Source of the DNA: Halorussus halobius
Lineage (GTDB): Archaea; Halobacteriota; Halobacteria; Halobacteriales; Haladaptataceae
Direction of reading: 5' to 3'
DNA: 64,000 nt
NCBI RefSeq assembly: GCF_004765805.1
Contig: NZ_SBIU01000003.1
Location: 868,001-932,000, forward strand
Position numbers and translations under genes: made by a program. Under the pieces are notes generated by a model. That model did not search any database and had not been told where the DNA came from. It was given only the letters and a program-made list of their open reading frames with translations. This document shows positions 39,098-48,300 of this stretch, piece by piece. Numbering within the stretch: position 1 is the first letter of the stretch; every line of letters starts with the position of its first letter.

Positions 39098-40330
39098 ATG
39101 TCCGGATGGGCGTCGCCGCAAGCCGTTCTAGCCGTTCTACTGTGGACTGCACTTGCCGTGTACGGCTTTTCGACCGTTTGGTGGCTTATCGAAACGTTCG
39201 TTCTCTCGCACGAGTGGGAGTCGGACGAGACAGACGCGTGGGGGTTGGACGATATCCAGGTTCGGGTCCTCACTATCGACGCCGAGCGGGTCGTGCAACG
39301 GACAGTCGACGCGATACCCGACGAACTCACCGACGTTCGCGTCATTGCCGAAACGGACGTCGCTATCGACGGCGCGACAGTCCACACCGTCCCGGAGGAG
39401 TTCACCTGCGAGGCGACCAACAAGGGACGCGCCGTCGAGTGGGCGCGGCGCAACGTGGACTGCGACAAGGAATACGTCCTCTACCTCGACGAGGACACCA
39501 TCGTCACGGACTTGACCGGGGTTCCGGACGCTGACTTCGTGCAGTTCACCGAGAAGCCGATATACACCGGCTCCCGGCTGACGTATCTCTGCGAGGTGTT
39601 CCGGACGGGCTACCAGTTCGAGCAGCTCGGATTTCATCGACTGACGTATCCGCTGTACGCGTGGGGCGGCGGGTTCGCAATCCGTCATGAGATCGAGCAG
39701 GAGGTCGGATGGAACGTTGCGACGATTACCGAGGACACGAACCTGATCTGGCGTGCCGCAAAACGGTACGACCTCGACTACCAGCTCGTCGACAGCCGCT
39801 TCCGGAATCAGGCACCCCCGTCGGTCAGGTCGATGCTCAAACAGCGGCGTCGATGGATGAGTGGAACCATCAGGGACGACCGCCTGCTCCCGGCGTCGTA
39901 CCGGCCCCTTTATCTCACCCGCGTCGTCGCGTGGGCGTTCTCCCCGTTCGTTCCCCTCCTCGCGGTCGCGTCGTATCTGCTGCCGGGTACTGCACCCGGC
40001 GTCGAACTGTACGGCCTGATTTCGACGGCGCTACTGGGTATCCTGTTCGTGTACATGTTCCTGGGCGTCATCGCGTATCGGAAGCATCCGATGCTCTGGC
40101 CCGTGTTCCTGCTCCTGACGCCGCTGGCCGTAGTGGTCCACGCGGGCGGTGCGCTGTGGGGAGTGATCCGGCCCGTCGAGGAGTTCGAGGTGACCGAGAA
40201 AGTCACCGCCGAAACCATCGAAGCGGCCAACCGGAGTCTCGACGAGGGCGACCTCCGGAACCACGACGGGACGAAGCGGTTGCTCCGCGAATCGAGCGAC
40301 GAGTTCGAGACGCACGTCTTCGACGAGTGA
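39098..40330 (+). CDS. Membrane glycosyltransferase family 2 (cellulose-synthase-like)
   Basis: The 410-residue protein has an N-terminal helix (AVLAVLLWTALAVYGFSTVWW) and a GT-A domain with LYLDEDTIV (DxD). ITEDTNLIWRA supplies the TED motif and KQRRRWMSG the Q-x-x-R-W motif of processive glycosyltransferases. Three or four C-terminal helices follow. It probably extends a polysaccharide or glycolipid at the inner membrane face. It is the last core-like gene before the integrase. The ATG at 39098 is chosen over a TTG four codons upstream. Confidence 0.9.
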   Translation: MSGWASPQAVLAVLLWTALAVYGFSTVWWLIETFVLSHEWESDETDAWGLDDIQVRVLTIDAERVVQRTVDAIPDELTDVRVIAETDVAIDGATVHTVPEEFTCEATNKGRAVEWARRNVDCDKEYVLYLDEDTIVTDLTGVPDADFVQFTEKPIYTGSRLTYLCEVFRTGYQFEQLGFHRLTYPLYAWGGGFAIRHEIEQEVGWNVATITEDTNLIWRAAKRYDLDYQLVDSRFRNQAPPSVRSMLKQRRRWMSGTIRDDRLLPASYRPLYLTRVVAWAFSPFVPLLAVASYLLPGTAPGVELYGLISTALLGILFVYMFLGVIAYRKHPMLWPVFLLLTPLAVVVHAGGALWGVIRPVEEFEVTEKVTAETIEAANRSLDEGDLRNHDGTKRLLRESSDEFETHVFDE

Positions 40331-40510
40331 GCGTCGGGCGCGTTTGCCACCTGCGTTCGACCCCTCGCGGTCGCTCCTCGTATTGCGTCGCGGGGAGAAG
40401 TGGGCCGGCGCGAATTCGAATCGAGCGAGACTCGCTACGCTCGTCTCGCGTACTCTCGTTCGCTTCGCTCACGAGAACGCGGTTACGGATCGAGCGTTCC
40501 AAACGATTTC

Positions 40511-40630
40511 GCGGGTCCTGCCGGGCATGCGGCCCTCCGGGCCGTTCCGGGCGGGCTTCCACCGTCCAAGGCCGACGGACCTCACCCCGGACTTCACCGG
40601 CAGGGTGCGCTCAATCCAATCCCGGCCCGC
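40511..40630. other. Structured element next to the integrase gene
   Basis: Nested complementary arms fold this segment. gcgggtc (40511-40517) pairs with ggcccgc (40624-40630), ctgccgg (40518-40524) with ccggcag (40597-40603), cggccc (40530-40535) with gggccg (40539-40544), and ccgtc (40562-40566) with gacgg (40574-40578). The overall closed multi-branch fold resembles a structured RNA and ends 23 nt before the integrase ATG. It lacks a T-loop, so it is not a normal tRNA. It may be an unrecognised RNA gene or the integration-site region. Confidence 0.45.
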
Positions 40631-40653
40631 AAACTCGCCCGTGCCCCAGAACA

Positions 40654-41682
40654 ATGGCACGAAACTCTCCCGACAACAGGCTTGAACCCCTCACACCACG
40701 CGACGCAGTGGATCTGTACAAACAAGACCGTGAACGCGAACTCTCAGACGCGACCCTGCAGTCACACGGATACAGACTACAACGCTTCGTGGAATGGTGC
40801 GACCAAGAAGAGATTGACAACTTGAACGACATCACCGGCCGCGATGTTCAACGCTTCAAAATATTCCGGAAACAGAAGGTGAGCGATGTCACGCTTAAAT
40901 CTAACCTGGACACACTCCGTGTCTTCCTCAGATTCGCTGTCAGCATCAACGCGTGTATCGACGGCCTCGATGAAACGGTCAACTCCCCCAGTTTAGCTGA
41001 CCCGGGCGCGCAAGGCACCGACACGGTCCCCCGACAGAAGGCCGAGCAGATCCTGAAGTACCTCGATAAGTACCAGTACGCGTCCCTACAACACGTCATC
41101 TTCCGGATCCTCTGGGAGACCGGGATGCGGATGGGCGCAGCACGAGCAATCGACCTGCAACACTACCACCCGCGAGACGAATACATCGAACTCCGACACA
41201 ACCCAGACACCGACACCCCACTGAAGAACAAGCGAAAAGGGGAGCGGGCAGTCGCAATCAGCACGCGGACCTGCAGGATCATCGATGACCACATCGAACA
41301 CCACCGTCACGACGTACAGGACGACCACCGCAGAGACCCGCTTTTAACAACGAAACACGGTAGAATCACGAAGAACACGATCCGACTCAACGTGTACCGA
41401 GTCACCCGGCCGTGTACGTTTAACGGCGGTGACTGTCCGCATGACCGCGACACGGACGAGTGCGAAGCAATGGATAACATGGCTGCGAGCAAATGCCCGT
41501 CTAGCACTGCTCCGCACTCGATTCGACACGGAGCGATTACTGACTACTTATCGTCAGATGTCGCTGCAGACGTCGTCAGCGACCGGATGAACGTCGGTAC
41601 GGACATTATTGAGGAGAGATACGATCACCGTGATTCGCGGTCGAAAATGCGGCAGCGGAGAGAACGCATCGACTGGCTGTAA
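40654..41682 (+). CDS. Tyrosine recombinase / integrase (XerC-like)
   Basis: The 342-residue integrase has an N-terminal SAM-like core-binding domain (about 15-110). The catalytic domain has R159 (ETGMRMG), H288-x-x-R291 (HSIRHG) and the nucleophile Y323 (EERYDHRD). Four cysteines at 254, 261, 270 and 281 form a probable zinc-binding insert seen in haloarchaeal integrases. It marks the left boundary of the accessory region. The ATG at 40654 is preferred; the long upstream frame is not protein-like. Confidence 0.93.
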   Translation: MARNSPDNRLEPLTPRDAVDLYKQDRERELSDATLQSHGYRLQRFVEWCDQEEIDNLNDITGRDVQRFKIFRKQKVSDVTLKSNLDTLRVFLRFAVSINACIDGLDETVNSPSLADPGAQGTDTVPRQKAEQILKYLDKYQYASLQHVIFRILWETGMRMGAARAIDLQHYHPRDEYIELRHNPDTDTPLKNKRKGERAVAISTRTCRIIDDHIEHHRHDVQDDHRRDPLLTTKHGRITKNTIRLNVYRVTRPCTFNGGDCPHDRDTDECEAMDNMAASKCPSSTAPHSIRHGAITDYLSSDVAADVVSDRMNVGTDIIEERYDHRDSRSKMRQRRERIDWL

Positions 41683-41717
41683 CCCGCGGGTGAGAGGGCA
41701 GGCACCCCAAACCGCGC

Positions 41718-42551
41718 TCACTTCCCAGTGTCCTCTTCGAGCACGTACCGATCCAGATTATCCAACGCCCGACCAACAGTCCGCGGAGCGACACCCAATC
41801 GCTCCGCACCTTTTCGCTTCGATAACGAATCCGGGTGGTCATCATGAACCATCGATAGTACAGCTCGCACCTCATCGTAGTCATCCCCAGGAACGACTTT
41901 CCCCGAGTCGTCGTAGGTGAAGCCGAGCGGAGCCCGCCCGCGGTCACGATCGAGCCCATCACACCACCTTCGAACGTCACGAATCGCAGCCTCACGCTGC
42001 AACTCCGGACCACTCTTATCGAGCGATTCCAGCACCCCCAGCACCGCGTCCGCGGAATCACTATCGATCTCTGCAGCGACATCGTTCAGGTGGAGTGTCA
42101 CACCAGAGTTGATCAGCGTTTCAACGCGGTCACGAATCTCTTCATGACCCTTACCGAGCGTTTCGATACTGTCAACGACGACGTGACGAATGTCGTCAGT
42201 CTTCTCGCTCACGCTCACACCATTCACGACGTGCCGCCGTTCGGGATCGATCCCCATCGCAATTCCACCAACGTCGATGGGGAACGCGCGGTCGGGGAGT
42301 TCGATCTTCCCGCTCGCAATTTGGTGTCCGTAGTCAGCGCGCGTTGCAGAGTCGATGTCTCCCGTGTCCACAATCTGGTTGGCGTGCGCTAAGCACGACC
42401 GTACCGACTGTGCGAGTTCCTTCCGGGTTGGTTGGTGAACGATTACGCAGCACTTGTCAACCTCGCTGTCACCGTCAGTGTCACTGTCACCGAGCGAGTC
42501 GATGTCAGTCAACTGTAACTGATCCTCGTCGTCTAACTCTGCCTCTGTCAT
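41718..42551 (-). CDS. Resolvase-derived DNA-binding protein lacking a catalytic serine motif
   Basis: In this 277-residue acidic protein the C-terminal 90 residues match the end of haloarchaeal serine recombinases: GRAPLGFTYDDSGKVVPGDDYDEV, then the helix-turn-helix SKRKGAERLGVAPRTVGRAL. The N-terminal half has no YVRVST-type catalytic motif (compare S16 at 54,337), although GVTLHLNDV resembles a resolvase strand. It probably acts as a regulator or DNA-bending factor rather than a recombinase. The gene faces a repeat cluster that overlaps its own promoter. It converges on the integrase gene 35 bp away. Confidence 0.72.
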   Translation of the reverse strand: MTEAELDDEDQLQLTDIDSLGDSDTDGDSEVDKCCVIVHQPTRKELAQSVRSCLAHANQIVDTGDIDSATRADYGHQIASGKIELPDRAFPIDVGGIAMGIDPERRHVVNGVSVSEKTDDIRHVVVDSIETLGKGHEEIRDRVETLINSGVTLHLNDVAAEIDSDSADAVLGVLESLDKSGPELQREAAIRDVRRWCDGLDRDRGRAPLGFTYDDSGKVVPGDDYDEVRAVLSMVHDDHPDSLSKRKGAERLGVAPRTVGRALDNLDRYVLEEDTGK

Positions 42552-42584
42552 TACATGTCAAGGTAGTCCCGTCACGACCATAAG

Positions 42585-42693
42585 TTTTCGCAGGGGGTTT
42601 CCGCACCTGTGCGAAAACCATACGCGGAATAGGCGAACCCGTGGCGGAAACCCTACGCGAAAACGAAACAATGGGGTGCGAAAACCATGCGCG
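42585..42693. repeat. Cluster of tgcgaaaacc-type repeats upstream of the 41,718 gene
   Basis: Three direct copies lie at 42610-42626 (tgcgaaaaccatacgcg), 42643-42659 (ggcggaaaccctacgcg) and 42677-42693 (tgcgaaaaccatgcgcg). A fourth is inverted at 42585-42605. They overlap and precede the TATA-like box (42,578-42,586, minus strand) of the gene starting at 42551. This suits an autoregulatory operator or replication iterons. Confidence 0.8.
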
Positions 42694-42907
42694 AAACCCA
42701 TTCAGAGCAGCCATCTCAAACTATTGAGGTTTGAAAACACCGCGCGGTAGCTAAGGTGTTTATAGATGCTACAAAGAAATCTGAGGCTGCGGATGGGGTT
42801 TGGCCAGGGTGTAATATCGCCTCTCACACCCGGATATGTGTGTTGATGTAGAGGGTGTGGAGGATTTACCCCCCAAGAGTTTGAGACGTTCGCCCACTGG
42901 GGTGGCG

Positions 42908-42962
42908 GGCGCTCATGCGCCACTGGGCTTCGAGACAGTGACCGCGGTCAGGGTGAGTGTAA
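42908..42962. repeat. Left copy of a 55-65 bp repeat flanking the 43,031 gene
   Basis: The copy starts ggcgctcatgcgccactggg and contains cttcgagacagtgaccgc and a gtcagggtgagtgt tail. It matches 43937-44003 with a few indels. Together the two copies bracket the single gene at 43,031. Confidence 0.85.
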
Positions 42963-43003
42963 CCCCCTCTGAAAACCACACGAAGAACCCCACGGCAAGG
43001 AGA

Positions 43004-43010
43004 CATTATA
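43004..43010 (+). promoter_or_regulatory. TATA-like box of the 43,031 gene
   Basis: cattata lies 21-27 nt before the ATG at 43031 in an AT-rich stretch, the expected spacing for a leaderless transcript. Confidence 0.55.
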
Positions 43011-43030
43011 CCAGAACCAGAAAATAACAT

Positions 43031-43906
43031 ATGCGCGAGCACCCTCCAGATCCACGTGACCCGCACGACCCGAGACGACAATCCAGTAACAACGCGCCTG
43101 CCCCGCTCACCCGAGTTGATACTGGCGGGTTCACCGATCGGCACTTAGAGACATACGGGATCACGAGCGATGAAGCCGCATTCCTGAAGGCTGTCGTGAA
43201 AGCGATGAACGGCGAGTTGGCCGGATACAACCTCACAGAGTCGATGTCATCCACAATCAAAACACTGTACGACATTGACGACGACAAACTCCAAGAGCTG
43301 GGGTATCTGAAACTCCATACAGGAGTCGCACGAAGACGCTATTACACCGTCACATCGGAAGGACAGAGAGCATGTAGGATGACGAAGAAACACGGGTTCG
43401 ACATCGGCGATCCCGGTGATGACACCCCGCATCGAGTCGGTGTTGCGCTCACACGGCAGTACTACGCAGCGCGCGAGGACGTCAGACGGGTTGAAGTCTC
43501 TCCGAGCGAGGGCGGGAGTAGAACTGACTTAGTCGTGGTTGACACTGAACCGGAGCGCATCGCTACGGTTGAAGTGGAAGGTGGGCGTATCAGCGCTGAC
43601 CCCGGGGTGCCTGACAATGCGAGCCCCGGGATTAACGACTATTCGAGCCTCCGGCACGATTACCGCGTTCTGGCAGAGGCTGATGGGGAGTCCGTGTGGG
43701 TCATGCGGAATCACGAAGTGGCTGCGAATATGCTCAGGGCGTTGACTGCGGGCGAGACGATTCCCGTGAACCTCGATCGGGAGACTATCAGAGGGATTGA
43801 GAGCGGGAGGGTGAAGATTGGGGAGTTCAACGACGAACTCGATGCGTTCGATGCACCAGGGATTGATAGGGTACTGACGTTCCAGCAGATCCGTAACCGG
43901 CTCTGA
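43031..43906 (+). CDS. Winged-helix plus nuclease-like domain protein of an integrated element
   Basis: This 291-residue protein is not firmly recognised. After a disordered Pro/Asp/Arg-rich N-terminus (1-30), residues about 35-125 look like a winged helix (SDEAAFLKAVVKAMNGELAG; GYLKLHTGVARRRYYTVTSEG). The C-terminal half has RTDLVVVDTEPERIATVEVEGG, an Asp...Glu-x-Glu pattern reminiscent of restriction-endonuclease folds. It then has YRVLAEADGESVWVMRNHEVAANMLRAL. The layout recalls replication-relaxation-type proteins of conjugative elements, but that is inference. It stands alone between two copies of a 60-bp repeat. Confidence 0.7.
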   Translation: MREHPPDPRDPHDPRRQSSNNAPAPLTRVDTGGFTDRHLETYGITSDEAAFLKAVVKAMNGELAGYNLTESMSSTIKTLYDIDDDKLQELGYLKLHTGVARRRYYTVTSEGQRACRMTKKHGFDIGDPGDDTPHRVGVALTRQYYAAREDVRRVEVSPSEGGSRTDLVVVDTEPERIATVEVEGGRISADPGVPDNASPGINDYSSLRHDYRVLAEADGESVWVMRNHEVAANMLRALTAGETIPVNLDRETIRGIESGRVKIGEFNDELDAFDAPGIDRVLTFQQIRNRL

Positions 43907-43936
43907 TTTTCGCGGGAGTAGTTGTTTCCGACGCTT

Positions 43937-44003
43937 GGCGCTCACGCGCCACTGGGCTTCGAGGACAGTTACCGCAGTGTCACGGTCAGTGTCACGCAAC
44001 CCG
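43937..44003. repeat. Right copy of the repeat flanking the 43,031 gene
   Basis: It starts ggcgctcacgcgccactggg and continues cttcgaggacagttaccgc and tcacggtcagtgtcacg. It is co-oriented with the copy at 42908-42962. Confidence 0.85.
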
Positions 44004-44330
44004 CCCGGGGTGCAGGGGGCGACGACAGTCACAATCGACACGACACCAGCGACACTGTCAACGACAACTCAGCTCACACGCCGCCACTGCTCACCCCCAC
44101 AGAAACACGAACGACGACGCGCCTCAGAAACCGCTCACACGCCGCGTAACACTACCGCCAGCACACGCCCACAACGCGAACGCACGCGACAGCAAGAGCA
44201 CCGTGACCATCGATCCAGACGCTGACGCTCACCCGTCCACAACGAGCGCGGCACCCGCCGCGCCCTCCCAGCACAGCAAGAGGATTGTCTCCATCGACAC
44301 AACCCCCCTTGGACACAAACAGTGGGACCC

Positions 44331-44580
44331 CGGACACCCCTGGACGAGAAAACCGCAAGACGGCAGTAGGGTTCTATTTTGTGTCCAGGTTGTCCAGGGT
44401 GTTTCGAGGGTAATGTGAGAAAAACAGTAAACGGAATGGTGGTAGTGTGGTAGTTTTCTTACTCTATCTGCAGAAAGACCCTAGACGCCTGGACTCCCTG
44501 GACAGGGGTCGGGGGTGATTGGTGTGATTCTGTTGCCGTGTGGGGTTTTTCGGCGCTGAGATCTCGTCCAGGGGTGTCCG
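44331..44580. repeat. 16-bp perfect inverted repeat spanning 250 bp
   Basis: cggacacccctggacg (44331-44346) is the exact reverse complement of cgtccaggggtgtccg (44565-44580). Partial copies lie between them. An AT-rich segment (44,400-44,470) separates the arms, as in haloarchaeal replication origins. Confidence 0.75.
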
Positions 44581-44712
44581 GGGGTGTCCGAACAGTGATA
44601 TTCAAAACACCTTGTTATAGATACCGGTGACTACATTCCCGGTCGGGGTAGTCATAGGGTAGAAGGTCTGTGTCGCCTGATTCGTTTACCCACTTGAACC
44701 TTAGCGCCAGCG

Positions 44713-44719
44713 TTTATCC
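44713..44719 (+). promoter_or_regulatory. TATA-like box of the small-ORF/replication operon
   Basis: tttatcc lies 19-25 nt before the ATG at 44738. It would drive a leaderless transcript through at least five overlapping genes. Confidence 0.5.
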
Positions 44720-44737
44720 CTTACCCTGTTTTATGAC

Positions 44738-44887
44738 ATGACAAGCACGGCGGCGACCCACGATCACTGTGTCGCCACTCACCACAAACTCGCATCTACC
44801 AAGTTGACGATGCAAAGGACAACCGCGCGGGCAGTGCCCGCGGGGAACCGCCGTGTGAACACCTCACCACAGGGGTTCACAGAATGA
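44738..44887 (+). CDS. Tiny ORF 1 of the replication-type operon (49 aa)
   Basis: The product is MTSTAATHDHCVATHHKLAS... to ...VNTSPQGFTE. It is His/Thr-rich and basic, with no recognised domain. The stop overlaps the next start as ATGA, and a TATA-like box lies at leaderless distance. Coding status rests on this overlap chain, so it is tentative. It may act as a leader peptide. Confidence 0.45.
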   Translation: MTSTAATHDHCVATHHKLASTKLTMQRTTARAVPAGNRRVNTSPQGFTE

Positions 44888-45048
44888 CATACGAGAGCCA
44901 ACCTAATAAGAGTGGGCGCACCGAATCGGAAAAACCAGCGCTAATCCTGTTGAGAGACGGGAAAACCATCGAAGCAGCCCACCAATTCGTCAACACGGAC
45001 AGGCAACTCTGCGTTGATGATGCCAGCTCCCTGGAGGTGCTCGCCTAA
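44884..45048 (+). CDS. Tiny ORF 2 of the replication-type operon (54 aa)
   Basis: The product opens MTYESQPNKSGRTESEKPAL and continues ILLRDGKTIEAAHQFVNTDR. The start overlaps ORF 1 by 4 nt. The stop overlaps ORF 3 as TAATG. The compact beta-like core (ALILLRDGKTI) looks like a folded mini-domain. No family is recognised. Confidence 0.6.
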   Translation: MTYESQPNKSGRTESEKPALILLRDGKTIEAAHQFVNTDRQLCVDDASSLEVLA

Positions 45049-45209
45049 TGCCAGGGAAACTCATCGAGTACGACGGCGCGGTGTGGAAGATCGACACGAT
45101 GAACGCAGAATTCGCGCTTCTGCACTCAGCGGCCGGGAATCCTGGTGCGCCGGTTGTGGTTGCGCGTGACGCGATTGTTCCTGTTACAGGGGGTGAAGAA
45201 GAGTGGTAG
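45048..45209 (+). CDS. Tiny ORF 3 of the replication-type operon (53 aa)
   Basis: The product begins MPGKLIEYDGAVWKIDTMNA and ends ARDAIVPVTGGEEEW. Alternating hydrophobic residues suggest an SH3-like or KOW-like small beta barrel. It is coupled to ORF 2 by TAATG and to ORF 4 by a 7-nt overlap. No family is recognised. Confidence 0.6.
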   Translation: MPGKLIEYDGAVWKIDTMNAEFALLHSAAGNPGAPVVVARDAIVPVTGGEEEW

Positions 45210-45325
45210 ACGACGAGAACCTGAACCCCCGTCTCGGTGAAGACAACGACCAGGATAGCGACGTGTTGCACGTTAATTTCTCTGTGAAGCAGTCACCCCG
45301 CTTCACGCCCGGTGATGCCGCATGA
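45203..45325 (+). CDS. Tiny ORF 4 of the replication-type operon (40 aa)
   Basis: The GTG at 45203 opens VVDDENLNPRLGEDNDQDSD, then VLHVNFSVKQSPRF and a stop that overlaps the ATG of the 1,068-residue gene as ATGA. It is highly acidic. Its main support is the perfect overlap on both sides. Confidence 0.5.
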   Translation: MVDDENLNPRLGEDNDQDSDVLHVNFSVKQSPRFTPGDAA

Positions 45326-48300
45326 CGTTCCACGTCACCGCGTGCAGCACCTGTCAAGCCCACTGGGTCGTCGAGAATTTCCGCCGGAACGACACGGTCA
45401 CATGCCCGGCGTGCGGCAGCACACGCGACACAGACAAGCACCGGTCGCTCGCCCAAGCAGACGATCGAGACACCGCGTGCGAACTTCGAGCCAAGATTCT
45501 CGCCGACCGAGCCGGCGAACGCGAAGCGTACGCGAACACAGGCACATACGCTGAAACTCGGGACGAGATCGATATCACCGAACCCGAAGACCAAGACGCG
45601 TTCCCCGACGCGCTCACCGACACGATCACCGAGCATCGAGAAAAATACGGAGACCTCGTCTCCCTCACCCCGGTCCACGCCGACGCATTCGAAGACCAAG
45701 TAGACATCGCGCTCACCGAGCACCGCGACAAGTACAGTACCCGGGCCGAGGAAACCGCCGGGACAATCGGACGGAACGAACACACGCCCGACACGCCAAC
45801 CAGCGCTCGCACTGGGCTCGCCGGAACCGGGCACCACCCCGCCGACCACGCAACCATCGAGAACACCGAGCGAGTGAACACGCTCACCCCGCCACCAGCC
45901 GACACGCCCGACAACACCGGCCTCACCGCAACACGGCAACACACCACGGGAACCATCACCGTCACAGGAAGCCAACCCGTCACCGAACTCTGGAACGAAA
46001 TCACCGCGCACCCAGACACGCAGCACTACTTCCTCAACGCCATCGGAACCGTCACCGGACGAAGCTACAACGAACTCGAAACGCTACTCAACACCGTCGG
46101 AATCACCGAAACACCACTCAACGGGCACGGAACACGATCACTCCTCCACGAACACCGTCGCCGTCACACGCAAACCACCGCGTGGAAACTCCTCACCGTT
46201 CTCCGCGAGCTCGGCACCGGGCACAGCACCACCGACGACATTCACGCCGCTGCACAGTTATTCCGATTCGCCACCACCACACACGACGACACGCACACTA
46301 CCGCACCAACGATCGCCGTCGAAATCACGCCCGGTGAATTCGAAGCGCTCGACCGGCAGCAACGCACCAACATTTGCGAGCTCATCGGGATACTCAGCAA
46401 AGCATTCGACATCAAACTCGTCACCACGAGAGTCACGGAAGCGTTCATCCGTCACCACCACCGCGATCACCTGCCCGGCGTTAGCGAATGGGCGAACGCA
46501 CACCGCCCAGAAAGCCGCATCGACGACGCGCTCACCGACCTCAACGCAGACGACACTGAAACGCAAATCCTTCGCGCGCTCGACGACACTCCCGGGCACA
46601 CACTCTCCTACCACGAAACACACGCAACCCTAGAAACCAGCCGTTCACGCGTCAGGCAATGCATTTCCACGCTCAAAGACTACGGACTCATCGAAACGTA
46701 CAACCCGGACTCCGCGAAGAAAATCACGCTGCTCAACGCCGGCGAAGAAGTCCTCACGTACTTCAACGAACACGACGGCCGGCAAACCACCCTGCAAAAC
46801 AGCGTTAGCGGAACCCCAAATTCCTCACGACAGAGACGTGTACCGCGACAGCGCCCCGGCGACCACCCGGCAGGGGACCGCACTGGCACCGACGACCGCA
46901 CTAACGACAGCCCCGGTTCAACGACCGCACCGTACCGGACTGTGTACCTCAACCGGGCGGATCACGCTGCGATAGCCGCTTGCGGCAGTGATTCGAGTGG
47001 TGTGACGGTCGTGGACACCGGTGTTTCCGATGTTGATTCGCGGTCACGGTTCGTGTCGATGGATGACCGGCGTGGTGAGGCGGTCGTGTCCGTTCACGCG
47101 ACGAACCCGTTAGACTACACGGTGTCTATTGCTGTGGCGTTAGCGTCGCCGCGTCTGGTGGATGCTGCGCTTGGTGAACGGACGCTTGACCGGGTTCTCG
47201 ATGAGGTGCCGGGTGAAGTGTTGCGTCGAGTCCGTCAAATCGGGTATTTGACTGATGGTGTGTTAGCGGACAGTGAGTCGTTCAGGGATATGCTGGTGCA
47301 GTGGGGTGAGGATATCGAGACGATGACGAAGAAACTTCACCACGGTGAGTACGATGATCGGGCGGAGTTCGTTGGTGAGATCGTTAGTGAATCGCACGGG
47401 CTGGCCGGGTCTATCGTGCATTTACTCGATGCAGCTGGCGTGGATTTGATTCGAGATGTTCGCGTACCGGCCGGAGTGAATGCCGGGAAGCTCGCTGATC
47501 TCGGTAAATCGATCGCGCATTCCGTGTTAGTGCAGTCACGCTACCAGTCGCATGCGGCATTCCGGCAATTGTTCGAGGAGCGTGAGGAGAAGCGAGCATC
47601 GGCATTCAGTGTGGAAGTTGATGCGGCTGATCCGCACGGGAGTTTCATCGGGTCGATGGTTGTTCGTGGCGGGTCGGCGTCACGGTTACAGGAAGTGTTA
47701 GAGAGTGAGTTGGAGGGCGTGTCTCCGCACGAGGATGCTCCGGAGTTCGTTGTGCCGGTGAACGTGACGAGTGATGTGTCGAGAGAGATGGTTGCGGTGA
47801 CGGTTGCTCGTGTCCTCGGACCGAAGAACTTGCGTGCGCCTCGACGGATCGTGTCGGTGCTTGATGCGGTTGTTGAGTCGCCGTTCGCGGTCGCTGCGGC
47901 GTTACAACAGTTAGGATCGGAGTCATCGGTTCGAGAGATGGATGCGGCGGAACTCCGGTTTGTGTTACGTCAGATCCCGTCACGAGACGTGTTGCCCGGG
48001 TTACCACGGAGTGCTGGGGAGATCGTGTCGGTGTTAGTTCACGCGGATCGTGTGTTGTCGCAGACGGAGTTGTGTGACCGGGCTGGTGTGTCGGCGCAGA
48101 CGGTTCGGAATCACGCGTCGGTGTTGGAGGCGACCGGGCTGGTGAGTCGTGACGGTGCTGGGTGGCGAGTCCAGTTGTCGTTCCGTGTTGAGCGTGGTGA
48201 GATGGTGTTGCCAATGACGGACGTCGCGTGTGAAGACGTTGAGGGTGGGGTTCGACGTGTTGTTGCTGCGATTCCCGGGTCATGTGATGAGGATGTTGGG

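Larger units (their letters stand above)
43907..44737. other. Gene-poor region upstream of the 44,738 operon, origin-like
   Basis: No convincing gene lies in these 831 bp; a 71-codon frame at 44,203 has a poor start and composition. The sequence is rich in ggacacc/ggtgtcc strings in both orientations. They include the long inverted pair at 44,331 and 44,565 and further gtccagggtgt copies near 44,380-44,405. Such repeats between a DNA-binding gene and a replication-type operon suit an origin. Confidence 0.5.

Noticed and set aside
40511..40630. Intron-containing tRNA
   Set aside because: A 7-bp closing stem exists, but there is no TTCRANY T-loop and no sensible anticodon arm. It is kept only as a structured element.
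44203..44418. 71-codon frame on the plus strand
   Set aside because: It has a weak GTG start, an Ala/Ser/Pro/Thr composition unlike its neighbours, and it overlaps the inverted-repeat region.
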